Assembly (NCBI RefSeq): GCF_002631205.1
Contig: NZ_PDLO01000012.1
Span: 1 to 59,878 of the forward strand
Length of the DNA stretch: 59,878 nt
From: Neolewinella marina
GTDB lineage: Bacteria > Bacteroidota > Bacteroidia > Chitinophagales > Saprospiraceae
Direction of reading: 5' to 3'
Part shown: positions 26,808-35,423 of the stretch, in pieces
Layout: each line of letters starts with the position of its first letter
Position numbering within the stretch: position 1 is the stretch's first letter
Notes under the pieces: generated by a model
Seen by the model: only the letters and a program-made list of their open reading frames with translations
Told to the model about the DNA's origin: nothing
Database searches by the model: none
Program-made: the position numbers and the translations under genes

Positions 26808-26851
26808 GGACGGCGGGTGGCTGTTCACCGTCCCGTAGTCGTGAAGCTAAG
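26808..26851 (-). promoter_or_regulatory. Conserved leader element, copy 2 (upstream of BNR protein gene)
   Basis: GTAGTCGTGAAGCTAAG at 26835-26851 matches the 17-mer at 25668-25684 in all but one base and is also preceded by an inverted repeat (GACGG ... CCGTC, from about 26809). It starts 36 bp upstream of the start codon at 26772. The two copies suggest joint control of the two minus-strand genes. Confidence 0.45.
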
Positions 26852-26879
26852 CCGATTGGGGGAATGTTCCGCCCCGGCC

Positions 26880-27566
26880 CTAGAGATTCAGCGACGAGCG
26901 GTTCCGCTCCACCGTCTTATACTTCTCGGCATCGAAGCGGTAGAGGAAGGACCCCTTGCGGGAGGAGGTCTTGTCCTTTTCGTCCAGCTTTTCCAGGATG
27001 TCGAGGGAGCGGACCTTGCTGATGAAGTTGCGCTTGTCGAGGGAGACGTTCCAGATGGCTTCGTACAGGTTTTGCAACTGCCGCATGGTGAACTTCTCGG
27101 GGAGCAGTTCGAAGCCGATGGGCTCGGTTTCCGCCTTGGTGCGCAGCCGCTTCAGGGCGTGGCGGACCATCTTGTCGTGGTCGAAAATCAGGGGCGGGGC
27201 CTCCTCCACGCTGAACCACTGGGCGGAGAACTGCCGGTTCAGCTTCTGGCTGTGGTTCTTGATGTTGATGAGGGCGTAGTAGGCCGTGGAGACCGTCCGC
27301 TCCTCGGGGTCGCGGTCGATGTCGCTGAAGGTGCCCACCTGCTCCATGTAGATGTCGTCCAGACCGGTGTAACGATTCAGGATGCGGGTGGCGGCGTCGT
27401 GGAGCACCTCGCTCTTGTGCAGGAATCCCCCCACCAGCGACCACTTGCCGCGCTCGGGCTCGAAACCGCGCTTGATGAGGAGAATTTTCAGCTTTTCCCC
27501 GTCGAATCCGAAGATGATACAGTCGACCGCCAGCAGCAGCCGCTCCTTGTCCGTGTGATCATACAT
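26880..27566 (-). CDS. araR: NUDIX-type transcriptional regulator (AraR-like, NrtR family)
   Basis: 228 aa from the ATG at 27566; the frame is open upstream but that part covers the intergenic promoters and operators. N-terminal NUDIX domain (LAVDCIIFGFDGEKLKILLIKRG, split here as CIIFGFDGE and ILLIKRGFEP, then GKWSLVGGFLHKSE), with a degenerate NUDIX box (GGFLHKSEVLHDAATRIL lacks the REx2EE signature), so it is probably a sensor and not a hydrolase. The C-terminal part (FTMRQLQNLYEAIWN, DKRNFISKVRSL) is the winged helix-turn-helix of this family. In Bacteroides, AraR of this type represses L-arabinose genes and releases DNA on binding arabinose. Here it is divergent from a full arabinose operon, which makes the same role very likely. 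Confidence 0.88.
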   Translation of the reverse strand: MYDHTDKERLLLAVDCIIFGFDGEKLKILLIKRGFEPERGKWSLVGGFLHKSEVLHDAATRILNRYTGLDDIYMEQVGTFSDIDRDPEERTVSTAYYALINIKNHSQKLNRQFSAQWFSVEEAPPLIFDHDKMVRHALKRLRTKAETEPIGFELLPEKFTMRQLQNLYEAIWNVSLDKRNFISKVRSLDILEKLDEKDKTSSRKGSFLYRFDAEKYKTVERNRSSLNL

Positions 27567-27642
27567 GACTGCCGGGGAAATAGGTGAACAGGTTTCCAGG
27601 TGCTGCAAACCTATGGTTTTCACCCAACATCCGATGTCAAGA

Positions 27643-27663
27643 TAAGTGTAAAGTATACACCAA
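27643..27663. promoter_or_regulatory. Candidate AraR operator O1
   Basis: TAAGTGT, a 7-bp spacer and ACACCAA, a 21-bp site with half-sites TAAGTGT and ACAC(CAA). It has the same layout as the stronger site at 27764-27784. It lies 77 bp upstream of the NUDIX regulator start, where it could allow self-control. Confidence 0.5.
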
Positions 27664-27731
27664 AACAGCATGGTGGATGAGCCCTCCCGTGAAATTAAAT
27701 AAGACCATACCCCAGCCACGGGGAATATAAT

Positions 27732-27763
27732 TTTGGTGAGTACCGAACGGGGGATTACATTTG
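27732..27763 (+). promoter_or_regulatory. Promoter of the arabinose operon (TTTG / TAnnTTTG type)
   Basis: A -33 box TTTG at 27732-27735 and a perfect -7 box TACATTTG at 27756-27763 with a 20-bp spacer, matching the Bacteroidota housekeeping promoter. Transcription should begin a few bases beyond 27763, inside operator O2, giving a leader of about 35 nt before the ATG at 27805. Confidence 0.75.
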
Positions 27764-27784
27764 TAAGTGTAACAATCACACTTA
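27764..27784. promoter_or_regulatory. Candidate AraR operator O2, overlapping the transcription start
   Basis: A perfect inverted repeat TAAGTGT-N7-ACACTTA. Symmetry extends outward with TTT at 27760-27762 and AAA at 27786-27788. It abuts the -7 box, the position expected for a repressor that blocks initiation. The same half-site occurs in O1 at 27643. Confidence 0.7.
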
Positions 27785-27804
27785 TAAACCATCAATCCGC
27801 TCCC

Positions 27805-29409
27805 ATGACAACGAACGAAATAGTCACGGCCTTGAAGCCCTCCGCATTTTATCCCTCAAAATGGATCCCCTTCCTGATCGTTGCCTTATTGTTGGCTGGC
27901 ACGGCGGTGCTGGAGGCCCAAACGGTAGCCATGCGGGCCGCCCCCCAGCCCGACGCCCCCACCATCAGCCGCCACATCTACGGCCACTTCGCCGAGCACC
28001 TCGGCCGCAACATCTATGGTGGCTTTTACGTGGGTGAGGACAGCCCCATCCCGAACACCCAAGGGGTGCGCAACGACATCATCGAGGCCCTCCGCGAGCT
28101 GAAGATCCCCAACCTCCGCTGGCCGGGTGGCTGCTTTGCCGACACCTACCACTGGAAGGACGGTATTGGCCCCAAGGAAGACCGTCCGTCCATCCTCAAC
28201 GTCTGGTGGGGCAACGTGAAGGAAGACAACAGCTTCGGCACCCACGAATTCCTGAACATGTGTGAACTCCTCGGTACGGAGCCCTACCTGTCGGCCAACG
28301 TGGGTAGCGGCACTCCCCAGGAATTCGCCGATTGGATCAAATACACCAACCACCCCGCCGGTACCAGCCCGATGCCGAACCTGCGGGCGGAGAACGGCCG
28401 CGAAAAACCCTGGGGGGTCAAGTACTGGGGTATCGGCAACGAGGCCTGGGGCTGTGGCGGTAATATGCGCCCCGAGTACTACGCCGACGTCTACCGCCAA
28501 TTCGCCACCTACGCCAGCGACTGGAACAACTCCGACGGCATCTACAAGATCGCCTCGGGCGCCAGCAGCAGCGACTACAAGTGGACGGAGGTGCTCATGA
28601 AGAACATCCCCAAAAACCTGATCGACGCCATCGCGCTCCACCACTACTCGGTGATCGACTGGGGCAACAAGGGGCCGGCCAAGGACTTCACCGAGGACCA
28701 CTACTTCGCCATCATGCGTGAAGCCCTGCGAATGGACGAGCTGGTGACCAAGCACGTGGCCATCATGGACGAGCACGACCCCAAAAAGAAGGTCGACCTC
28801 TTCGTCGACGAATGGGGCGGCTGGTACGAGGTGGAACCCGGTACCAACCCCGGATTCCTCTACCAGCAGAACACCATGCGCGACGCCATGGTCGCCGGAG
28901 CAACCCTGAACATCTTCAACAACCACGCCGACCGGGTGAAGATGGCCAACCTGGCCCAGGCCGTGAACGTACTGCAGGCCGTCATCCTCACCGATGAGGA
29001 GAAGATGCTGCTCACCCCCACCTACCACGTGATGAAGATGTACGCCGACCACCACGACGCCACCCTCATCCCCCTGGAGTTTGAATCGCCCACCTACAGC
29101 TACCAGGGGGAATCCCTGCCGGCCATCTCCGCCTCGGCTTCCCGCGATTCCCTCGGCGAGGTGCACGTCTCCCTGGTCAACATCGACGCCCATAAGCCCC
29201 ACACCGTGCGCCTGGACGTATCGGCCCTCAACCTGCAATCCCTCTCCGGAGAGATTCTGGCCTCCGAAGCCCTCCAGGACCACAACACCTTCGACCAGCC
29301 CAACCGCGTGACCACCCGGCCCTTCGACGGTGCCCGCCTCGCCAACGGAACCATTTCCCTGGAGCTGCCCCCCTTCTCGGTGGTGATGCTGTCGGCAAGG
29401 GGCAAGTAG
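27805..29409 (+). CDS. GH51 alpha-L-arabinofuranosidase, exported
   Basis: 534 aa from the ATG at 27805, which follows the promoter and operator; an earlier in-frame start would lie inside them. N-terminal hydrophobic stretch (WIPFLIVALLLAGTAVLEAQ) with cleavage likely after LEAQ. GH51 signatures: RWPGGCFADTYHWKDGIG, acid/base Glu213 in YWGIGNEAWGCGG and nucleophile Glu336 in DLFVDEWGGWYE; the C-terminal beta domain ends in LPPFSVVMLSARGK. It releases terminal L-arabinofuranose from arabinan or arabinoxylan-like oligosaccharides, probably in the periplasm. First gene of the arabinose operon, so the operator in front of it controls all seven genes. Confidence 0.94.
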   Translation: MTTNEIVTALKPSAFYPSKWIPFLIVALLLAGTAVLEAQTVAMRAAPQPDAPTISRHIYGHFAEHLGRNIYGGFYVGEDSPIPNTQGVRNDIIEALRELKIPNLRWPGGCFADTYHWKDGIGPKEDRPSILNVWWGNVKEDNSFGTHEFLNMCELLGTEPYLSANVGSGTPQEFADWIKYTNHPAGTSPMPNLRAENGREKPWGVKYWGIGNEAWGCGGNMRPEYYADVYRQFATYASDWNNSDGIYKIASGASSSDYKWTEVLMKNIPKNLIDAIALHHYSVIDWGNKGPAKDFTEDHYFAIMREALRMDELVTKHVAIMDEHDPKKKVDLFVDEWGGWYEVEPGTNPGFLYQQNTMRDAMVAGATLNIFNNHADRVKMANLAQAVNVLQAVILTDEEKMLLTPTYHVMKMYADHHDATLIPLEFESPTYSYQGESLPAISASASRDSLGEVHVSLVNIDAHKPHTVRLDVSALNLQSLSGEILASEALQDHNTFDQPNRVTTRPFDGARLANGTISLELPPFSVVMLSARGK

Positions 29410-29450
29410 CCGTTCCCCGGCACCCGCGCCCCGCCGCAAAAAGAAATAAA

Positions 29451-31457
29451 ATGCAACACTACCCATCCATGCGACCATTACTCACCGCCTGCCTCCTGCT
29501 GCTGTTCCTGAGCGGCTGCAGCCCCCGGGTCCTGACCGGCCAATCCGACGCCCGCACCCTGGAGCTCAACGCGGCTACCTCCGTGGCGGCCATCCAGCCC
29601 ACCATGTACGGGATCTTTTTCGAGGACATCAACTTCGCCGCCGACGGGGGGCTCTACGCCGAAATGGTCAAGAACCGGAGCTTCGAATTCACCCTGCCGA
29701 AGACCGGGTGGCTGGAGCCACAGACCGACCAGTTTTCCCTGAATGCCCGCTCCGGCAAGAGCGACGTCATCAAAACGGGGCAGGACCAGGCCAACGTAAA
29801 CTTCCTCCGGGTGACCGTGAAGGGGCCCGACTACGTACTGATCAACGAAGGATTCCGGGGCATGGGTGTCAAGGTCGGCGCGGAGTATGACCTGACCTTC
29901 GACGCCGCCGTGGGGGACGGCTCCATCTCGGAGGCCCGGTTCGAACTGATCGATACGGCGGGAAGTGTGCTCGGCGCCACCAGCGTGAAGCTGTCCGGCT
30001 CGGACTGGAAGGAATATTCGGGGACCCTCAAATCCGGGGGCACGGCGGCCAAGGCCCGGCTGCGCATCTCTTTCCAGGGCACCGGCGTGGTGGACCTGGA
30101 CATGATCTCTCTCTTTCCCCGCGACACCTGGAAGGGACGTAAAAAGGGGCTGCGCAAGGACCTCGTTCAACTGCTCGACGACATGGACCCCGGCTTCCTC
30201 CGCTTCCCTGGGGGCTGCATCGTGGAAGGCCGTACCCTGGCCCGCCGCTACCAGTGGAAGAAGACGGTCGGCCCCGTAGCCGAGCGGGAGTACTTGGTGA
30301 ACCGCTGGAACACCGAGTTCAACCACCGCCCCACGCCCGACTACTACCAGAGTTTCGGGCTGGGCTTCTTCGAGTACTTCCAGCTGGCCGAGGATATGGG
30401 CGCCGAACCCCTGCCCATCCTGAGCTGCGGTATGGCCTGCCAGTTCAACACCGGGGAACTCGTGCCCCTGGATGAACTGGACCCCTACGTACAGGACGCC
30501 CTGGACCTGATCGAATTCGCCAACGGGGACGTAAGCACTCCCTGGGGCAAGGTGCGCCGCGATATGGGCCACCCGGAACCCTTCAACCTGAAGTACATCG
30601 GCGTGGGCAATGAACAGTGGGGCCCCGAATACATCGAGCGGTACAAGGTCTTCAATGACGCGATCAAGGAAGCCTATCCGGACATCGTCATCGTATCGGG
30701 GAGCGGGCCCTTCCCGGATGGAGAGTTCTTCGAGTACGGCATGGAGCAGCTCACGGCGCTCGGCGCGGAGCTCGTGGACGAGCACTACTACCGCTCACCG
30801 GAGTGGTTCCGGGAAAATGCCACCCGCTACGACAACTACGACCGCAGCGGGCCCAAAATCTTCGCCGGGGAATACGCCGCCCAGAGCGTGGCCATCGCCA
30901 GCCCCGACAACAAGAACAACTGGAACACCGCCCTCTCCGAAGCGGCCTACATGACCGGCATGGAACGCAACGCCGACCTGGTCGTGATGACCTCCTACGC
31001 CCCCCTGATGGCCCACGCGGATGCCTGGCAGTGGACCCCCGACATGATCTGGTTCAACAACCTGGAATCTTACGGCACGGCGAATTACTACGTACAGAAG
31101 CTGTACGCCAACCACGCGGGTACCGACCTGCTCACCATCACCGAAGGCGGGCAACCACTCACCGGGCAACGGGAGCTGTACGCCTCGGCCGTCAAGGATG
31201 CCGGGAAAAATGAAATCTACCTCAAGGTGGCCAATACGGGTACCAGCCCCCAGCGGCTGACCATCAACATTAAGGGCGCCAAACCAGGTGCCACCGTCAC
31301 CGTCCTGACCATGGCATCCGACGACCTGGAGGCCGTAAATTCATTTACGGCGCCGACAAAACTCAGTCCGGCGGAATCCACCGTTGCCCTGCAGCGCAAC
31401 CAACTGGACGTCGAGGTACCTTCCCACGCCTTCGTGGTGTACAAACTGAAACTGTGA
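29451..31457 (+). CDS. GH51 alpha-L-arabinofuranosidase with N-terminal CBM-like domain, lipoprotein
   Basis: 668 aa. Lipoprotein signal (LLTACLLLLFLSGCSP, lipobox LSGC). The start at 29451 follows an A-rich stretch; an ATG at 29469 would also leave a good signal. After PTMYGIFFEDINFAADGGLYAEMV, here noted as YGIFFEDINFAADGG, comes an inserted beta-sandwich resembling CBM4/9 (residues about 80-220), then the barrel with DPGFLRFPGGCIVEG, acid/base Glu in YIGVGNEQWGPEY and nucleophile Glu in KIFAGEYAAQS. It belongs to a different GH51 branch from the preceding gene, so the two enzymes probably cut different arabinose linkages or chain lengths. Surface or periplasmic anchoring is likely. Confidence 0.94.
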   Translation: MQHYPSMRPLLTACLLLLFLSGCSPRVLTGQSDARTLELNAATSVAAIQPTMYGIFFEDINFAADGGLYAEMVKNRSFEFTLPKTGWLEPQTDQFSLNARSGKSDVIKTGQDQANVNFLRVTVKGPDYVLINEGFRGMGVKVGAEYDLTFDAAVGDGSISEARFELIDTAGSVLGATSVKLSGSDWKEYSGTLKSGGTAAKARLRISFQGTGVVDLDMISLFPRDTWKGRKKGLRKDLVQLLDDMDPGFLRFPGGCIVEGRTLARRYQWKKTVGPVAEREYLVNRWNTEFNHRPTPDYYQSFGLGFFEYFQLAEDMGAEPLPILSCGMACQFNTGELVPLDELDPYVQDALDLIEFANGDVSTPWGKVRRDMGHPEPFNLKYIGVGNEQWGPEYIERYKVFNDAIKEAYPDIVIVSGSGPFPDGEFFEYGMEQLTALGAELVDEHYYRSPEWFRENATRYDNYDRSGPKIFAGEYAAQSVAIASPDNKNNWNTALSEAAYMTGMERNADLVVMTSYAPLMAHADAWQWTPDMIWFNNLESYGTANYYVQKLYANHAGTDLLTITEGGQPLTGQRELYASAVKDAGKNEIYLKVANTGTSPQRLTINIKGAKPGATVTVLTMASDDLEAVNSFTAPTKLSPAESTVALQRNQLDVEVPSHAFVVYKLKL

Positions 31458-31458
31458 T

Positions 31459-33159
31459 ATGACTGAAGACAAGAACTACGTCATCGGCCTCGACTACGGC
31501 TCCGATTCCGTACGGGCCGTCCTGATCGATGCCGCCAACGGCCGGGAACTGGCCTCCGAAGTTTACTGGTACCCCCGCTGGAAGGCGGGACGCTACTGCG
31601 ATCCGGCGCGCAACCAGTTCCGCCAACACCCCCTGGATCACATCGAGGGACTGGAAACCACCGTCCGGGCCGTCGTCACCAACAGCGGCGTGGAGCCCCG
31701 GCGGGTGCGCGGCATCTGCGTGGACACCACGGGCAGCTCCCCGGTGCCCGTCACCCGGGCCGGCACCCCCCTCTGCCTTGAACCGGGGATGGAAGAGAAT
31801 CCGAATGCCATGATGGTCCTCTGGAAGGACCACACCGCCCTGGCCGAGGCCGAGGAGATCAACGCCCTGGCCCGTTCCTGGGGCGGGGAGGATTACACCC
31901 GCTACGAGGGGGGGATCTATTCCTCCGAGTGGTTCTGGGCCAAGATCCTGCACGTGATCCGCGAAGACGCCGCCGTGCGGGAGCGGGCCTACTCCTGGGT
32001 GGAGCACTGCGACCTGATGACCCACCTGCTTACCGGCCATTCCGATATCGCCGAGCTGAAGCGCAGCCGCTGCGCCGCCGGCCACAAGGCGATGTGGCAC
32101 GAAGACTGGGACGGCCTGCCGCCCCGCGACTTCCTGGTCCGCCTCCACCCCCACCTGGCCGAACTGCGCGATCGCCTCTACCGGGACACCTACACCAGCG
32201 ACACCGCCGCCGGCCACCTCAGTCCGGAATGGGCGGGGCGGCTGGGGCTGACCACCGATACCGTGGTGGCCGTAGGCACCTTCGACGCCCACGCTGGCGC
32301 CATCGGGGCGGGCATCACCGAGAACTGCCTGGTGCGAGTGATGGGTACCTCTACCTGTGATATGATGGTGGCCTCCCCGGAGGTGCTCGACGGCCACGCC
32401 GTGCGGGGCATTTGCGGGCAGGTCGACGGGTCCATCATCCCCGGCATGATCGGCCTGGAAGCCGGGCAGTCCGCCTTCGGCGACGTACTGGCGTGGTTCA
32501 AGTCGGTACTGCTCTGGCCTACCCGCGAGCTGCTGCCCGCCAGCGACTGGCTCTCCGACGAGCAGCGGCAACGGCTGGCCGACGACCTCGACGGGGCCCT
32601 GATCCGGACGCTCAGCGACCGGGCCGCAGCCCTGCCCCTGTCCGATCAGCTGCCTACCGCCCTGGACTGGGTGAACGGCCGCCGGACGCCCGACGCTGAC
32701 CAGTCGCTGAAGAGCGCCATCATGAACATCTCTCTGGGCACCGGTGCCCCGGAACTGTTTCAGGCGCTGGTACACGCCATCTGCTTCGGTTCCCGCAAGA
32801 TCGTGGAACGGTTCGAGTCGGAAGGCGTGCGCATCGACAAAGTGATCGGTATCGGCGGGGTGGCGCGCAAGTCACCCTACATCATGCAGACCCTGGCCAA
32901 CGTGCTCGACCGGCCGATCGCGGTGGCCACCTCGGATTACGCCCCGGCCCTCGGGGCGGCCATTTACGCCGCCGTAGCCGCGGGCCTCTACCCCGATATC
33001 CTCACCGCCAGCGCCCGGCTGGCCAGTCGCTACGAAGCCGAATACCAACCCGACCCGGAGCAGGTGCGGCAACTGCGTCCGCTGTTCCGCCGCTACGAGG
33101 CCCTCGGGCAATTCGTGGAGGAGCAAACCAGCGCCACCCACGTCGCCCAGACCGCCTGA
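31459..33159 (+). CDS. araB: Ribulokinase
   Basis: 566 aa, cytoplasmic FGGY-family sugar kinase. N-terminal phosphate-binding IGLDYGSDSVRAVLID, substrate region GICVDTTGSSPVP, metal/ATP region HAGAIGAGITENCLVRVMGTSTCDM (read as GTSTCDMMV) and C-terminal GIGGVARKSPYIMQTLANVL with DRPIAV. These match ribulokinase rather than xylulokinase, in length and in the TSTCDM motif. It phosphorylates L-ribulose to L-ribulose 5-phosphate. It starts 1 bp after the preceding stop codon, and araD and araA follow at once. Confidence 0.96.
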   Translation: MTEDKNYVIGLDYGSDSVRAVLIDAANGRELASEVYWYPRWKAGRYCDPARNQFRQHPLDHIEGLETTVRAVVTNSGVEPRRVRGICVDTTGSSPVPVTRAGTPLCLEPGMEENPNAMMVLWKDHTALAEAEEINALARSWGGEDYTRYEGGIYSSEWFWAKILHVIREDAAVRERAYSWVEHCDLMTHLLTGHSDIAELKRSRCAAGHKAMWHEDWDGLPPRDFLVRLHPHLAELRDRLYRDTYTSDTAAGHLSPEWAGRLGLTTDTVVAVGTFDAHAGAIGAGITENCLVRVMGTSTCDMMVASPEVLDGHAVRGICGQVDGSIIPGMIGLEAGQSAFGDVLAWFKSVLLWPTRELLPASDWLSDEQRQRLADDLDGALIRTLSDRAAALPLSDQLPTALDWVNGRRTPDADQSLKSAIMNISLGTGAPELFQALVHAICFGSRKIVERFESEGVRIDKVIGIGGVARKSPYIMQTLANVLDRPIAVATSDYAPALGAAIYAAVAAGLYPDILTASARLASRYEAEYQPDPEQVRQLRPLFRRYEALGQFVEEQTSATHVAQTA

Positions 33160-33187
33160 TCCGCCCCACCCCAAAACCACCCAAGCC

Positions 33188-33883
33188 ATGGCCTACAAAG
33201 AACTGAAACGCGCCTGCTACGAAGCCAACCTCGAGCTCAACACCCTCGGGCTGGTGATCTATACCTTCGGCAACGTCAGCGCGGTGGACCGCGACCGCGG
33301 CACCTTCGCCATCAAACCCAGCGGGGTAGCCTACGACGCCCTGCGGCCGGAAGACATCGTCATCGTGGACTTCGACAACCAGGTGGTGGAAGGCAAACTG
33401 CGCCCCTCTTCGGATACCAAGACCCACGCCTGGCTCTACCGCAGCTGGGAAGGCATTGGCGGCATCGCCCACACCCACGCCACCTACTCCGTATCCTGGG
33501 CCCAGGCCCAGATGGACATCCCCATCCTGGGGACCACCCACGCCGACCACCTGACCGAGGACGTGCCCTGTGCTCCGCCGATGAGCGACGAACTCATCAG
33601 TGGCAACTACGAGCACAACACGGGCCGGCAGATCACCGACTGCTTCCGGGAACGGGGACTCGACTACGGGGAGGTGCCCATGGTACTGCTCGGCAACCAC
33701 GGCCCCTTCACCTGGGGCGACAGCGCCGCCAAGGCAGTCTACCACAGCAAGGTGCTGGAAGAGGTGGCCCGCATGGCCTTCCTCACCCGCCAGATTAACC
33801 CCGGGGCGCCGCGACTCAAGGAGGCCCTCATCCGCAAGCACTACGAAAGAAAACACGGCAAATCCGCCTACTACGGCCAATAA
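33188..33883 (+). CDS. araD: L-ribulose-5-phosphate 4-epimerase
   Basis: 231 aa, class II aldolase fold. Zinc ligands are visible in GIAHTHATYS (two His) and later in TTHADHL and LLGNHGPFTWG. The KPSGVAYDAL motif binds the phosphate, and EVARMAFLTRQINPGA is the usual C-terminal region. Length and motifs match bacterial AraD closely. It converts L-ribulose 5-phosphate to D-xylulose 5-phosphate for the pentose phosphate pathway. It sits between araB and araA, 28 bp and 15 bp from its neighbours. Confidence 0.96.
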   Translation: MAYKELKRACYEANLELNTLGLVIYTFGNVSAVDRDRGTFAIKPSGVAYDALRPEDIVIVDFDNQVVEGKLRPSSDTKTHAWLYRSWEGIGGIAHTHATYSVSWAQAQMDIPILGTTHADHLTEDVPCAPPMSDELISGNYEHNTGRQITDCFRERGLDYGEVPMVLLGNHGPFTWGDSAAKAVYHSKVLEEVARMAFLTRQINPGAPRLKEALIRKHYERKHGKSAYYGQ

Positions 33884-33898
33884 CCCCACCAAGAAATT

Positions 33899-35404
33899 AT
33901 GCTGAAGAATAATCAAACGCTCTGGTTCATCACCGGCAGCCAACACCTCTACGGTGCCGAAACCCTTGCGCAGGTCGCCCGCAACTCCGCCACCGTAGTG
34001 GCGGGCATCAACGAGCAGGGAAGCCTGCCCGTCAAGCTGGTCGCCCAGCCGGTGGTGACCACCCCGGACGAGATCCTGAGCGTCTGCCAACGCGCCAATA
34101 CCGACGCCGACTGCATCGGAGTGGTGGTGTGGATGCACACCTTCTCCCCGGCCAAGATGTGGATCCGTGGCCTTACCGTCCTGACCAGGCCCCTCTGCCA
34201 CCTTCACACCCAGTTCAACGCCGAGATTCCCTGGGGAACCATCGATATGGACTTCATGAACCTGAACCAGTCGGCCCACGGCGACCGGGAGTTCGGTTTC
34301 ATGATGTCGCGTATGCGCAAGAAGCGCAAGGTGATCGTTGGCCACTGGCAAAGCCCAGTTATTCTCCAGAAGCTGAACGTATGGGCCCGGGTCGCCCGCG
34401 GTTGGGCAGAGCTTCAGCGGTTGCGGGTGGCGCGCATTGGAGATAATATGCGGCAGGTGGCCGTCACCGAGGGCAACAAGGTTTCCGCCGAAATGCGCTT
34501 CGGGTTCAGCGTGAACGGATACGCCGTATCGGACGTGCTGGCCCACCGGTCCGCCGCGACCGAATCCGCCGTCCAACAGCTCGTAGAGGAATACGAAGCG
34601 ACTTACCGCCTCACGGATGCCCTGCGGGCGGGGGGGCAGCAACGGGAATCCCTGCTGGAAGCCGCCCGTATCGAGCTGACCCTGAAGTCCTTCCTGGAGG
34701 CGGGCGGTTTCGGGGCCTTCACCGATACCTTCGAGAACCTGGGCGAGTTCACCCAGCTGCCCGGCCTGGCCGTTCAGCGGCTGATGCAGCAGGGCTACGG
34801 CTTCGGGGCCGAGGGCGACTGGAAGACCGCCGCCCTGCTGCGCTGCATGAAGGTGATGGCCGAAGGACTGGACGGCGGCACCTCCTTCATGGAAGACTAC
34901 ACCTACCACTTTACCCCGGAGCGGTCTTACGTACTGGGCTCCCACATGCTGGAGATTTGCCCCTCTATCGCAGCGGGCAAACCCTCCTGCGAGATCCACC
35001 CCCTCGGCATCGGGGGCAAGAGCGACCCCGTACGCCTGGTCTTCGACGGGAGGGCGGGCAAGGCCCTGAACGCCTCCCTGATCGACATGGGCAACCGCTT
35101 CCGCCTGCTGGTGAACGAGGTGGAAAGCGTAAAACCGACCGAAGCCCTGCCGAACCTTCCAGTGGCCCGCGTCCTCTGGGACCCCCAACCCAATCTGGAC
35201 GTGGCCGCTACCGCCTGGATCCTGGCGGGCGGTGCCCACCATACGGTATACACCCAGGCCCTGACTACCGAGTACCTCGAAGACCTGGCGGACATCGCCG
35301 GCATCGAACTGGCAGTCATCGACGACCGCACCCGCGTCCGCGAATTCAAGGACCACCTCAACGCCAACGAGGCCTACTATCACCTGTTCCAGCACGGCTA
35401 CTGA
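33899..35404 (+). CDS. araA: L-arabinose isomerase
   Basis: 501 aa, cytoplasmic. It begins [16 protein letters not shown], the family opening. The catalytic residues are recognisable: Glu in [11 protein letters not shown], Glu in [11 protein letters not shown], His in [17 protein letters not shown] and His in [13 protein letters not shown], equivalent to the two Glu and two His that bind Mn2+ in E. coli AraA. It isomerises L-arabinose to L-ribulose, the first cytoplasmic step. Length matches the family exactly. Confidence 0.97.
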   Translation: MLKNNQTLWFITGSQHLYGAETLAQVARNSATVVAGINEQGSLPVKLVAQPVVTTPDEILSVCQRANTDADCIGVVVWMHTFSPAKMWIRGLTVLTRPLCHLHTQFNAEIPWGTIDMDFMNLNQSAHGDREFGFMMSRMRKKRKVIVGHWQSPVILQKLNVWARVARGWAELQRLRVARIGDNMRQVAVTEGNKVSAEMRFGFSVNGYAVSDVLAHRSAATESAVQQLVEEYEATYRLTDALRAGGQQRESLLEAARIELTLKSFLEAGGFGAFTDTFENLGEFTQLPGLAVQRLMQQGYGFGAEGDWKTAALLRCMKVMAEGLDGGTSFMEDYTYHFTPERSYVLGSHMLEICPSIAAGKPSCEIHPLGIGGKSDPVRLVFDGRAGKALNASLIDMGNRFRLLVNEVESVKPTEALPNLPVARVLWDPQPNLDVAATAWILAGGAHHTVYTQALTTEYLEDLADIAGIELAVIDDRTRVREFKDHLNANEAYYHLFQHGY

Positions 35405-35423
35405 CCTTCCTAAAACAAGTATC

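Noticed and set aside
27606..27641. TAGGTTTG (minus strand) as the promoter of the NUDIX regulator.
   Set aside because: The -7 box is perfect, but the nearest -33-like CAAG is 24 bp away, too far for confidence. It remains a possibility.
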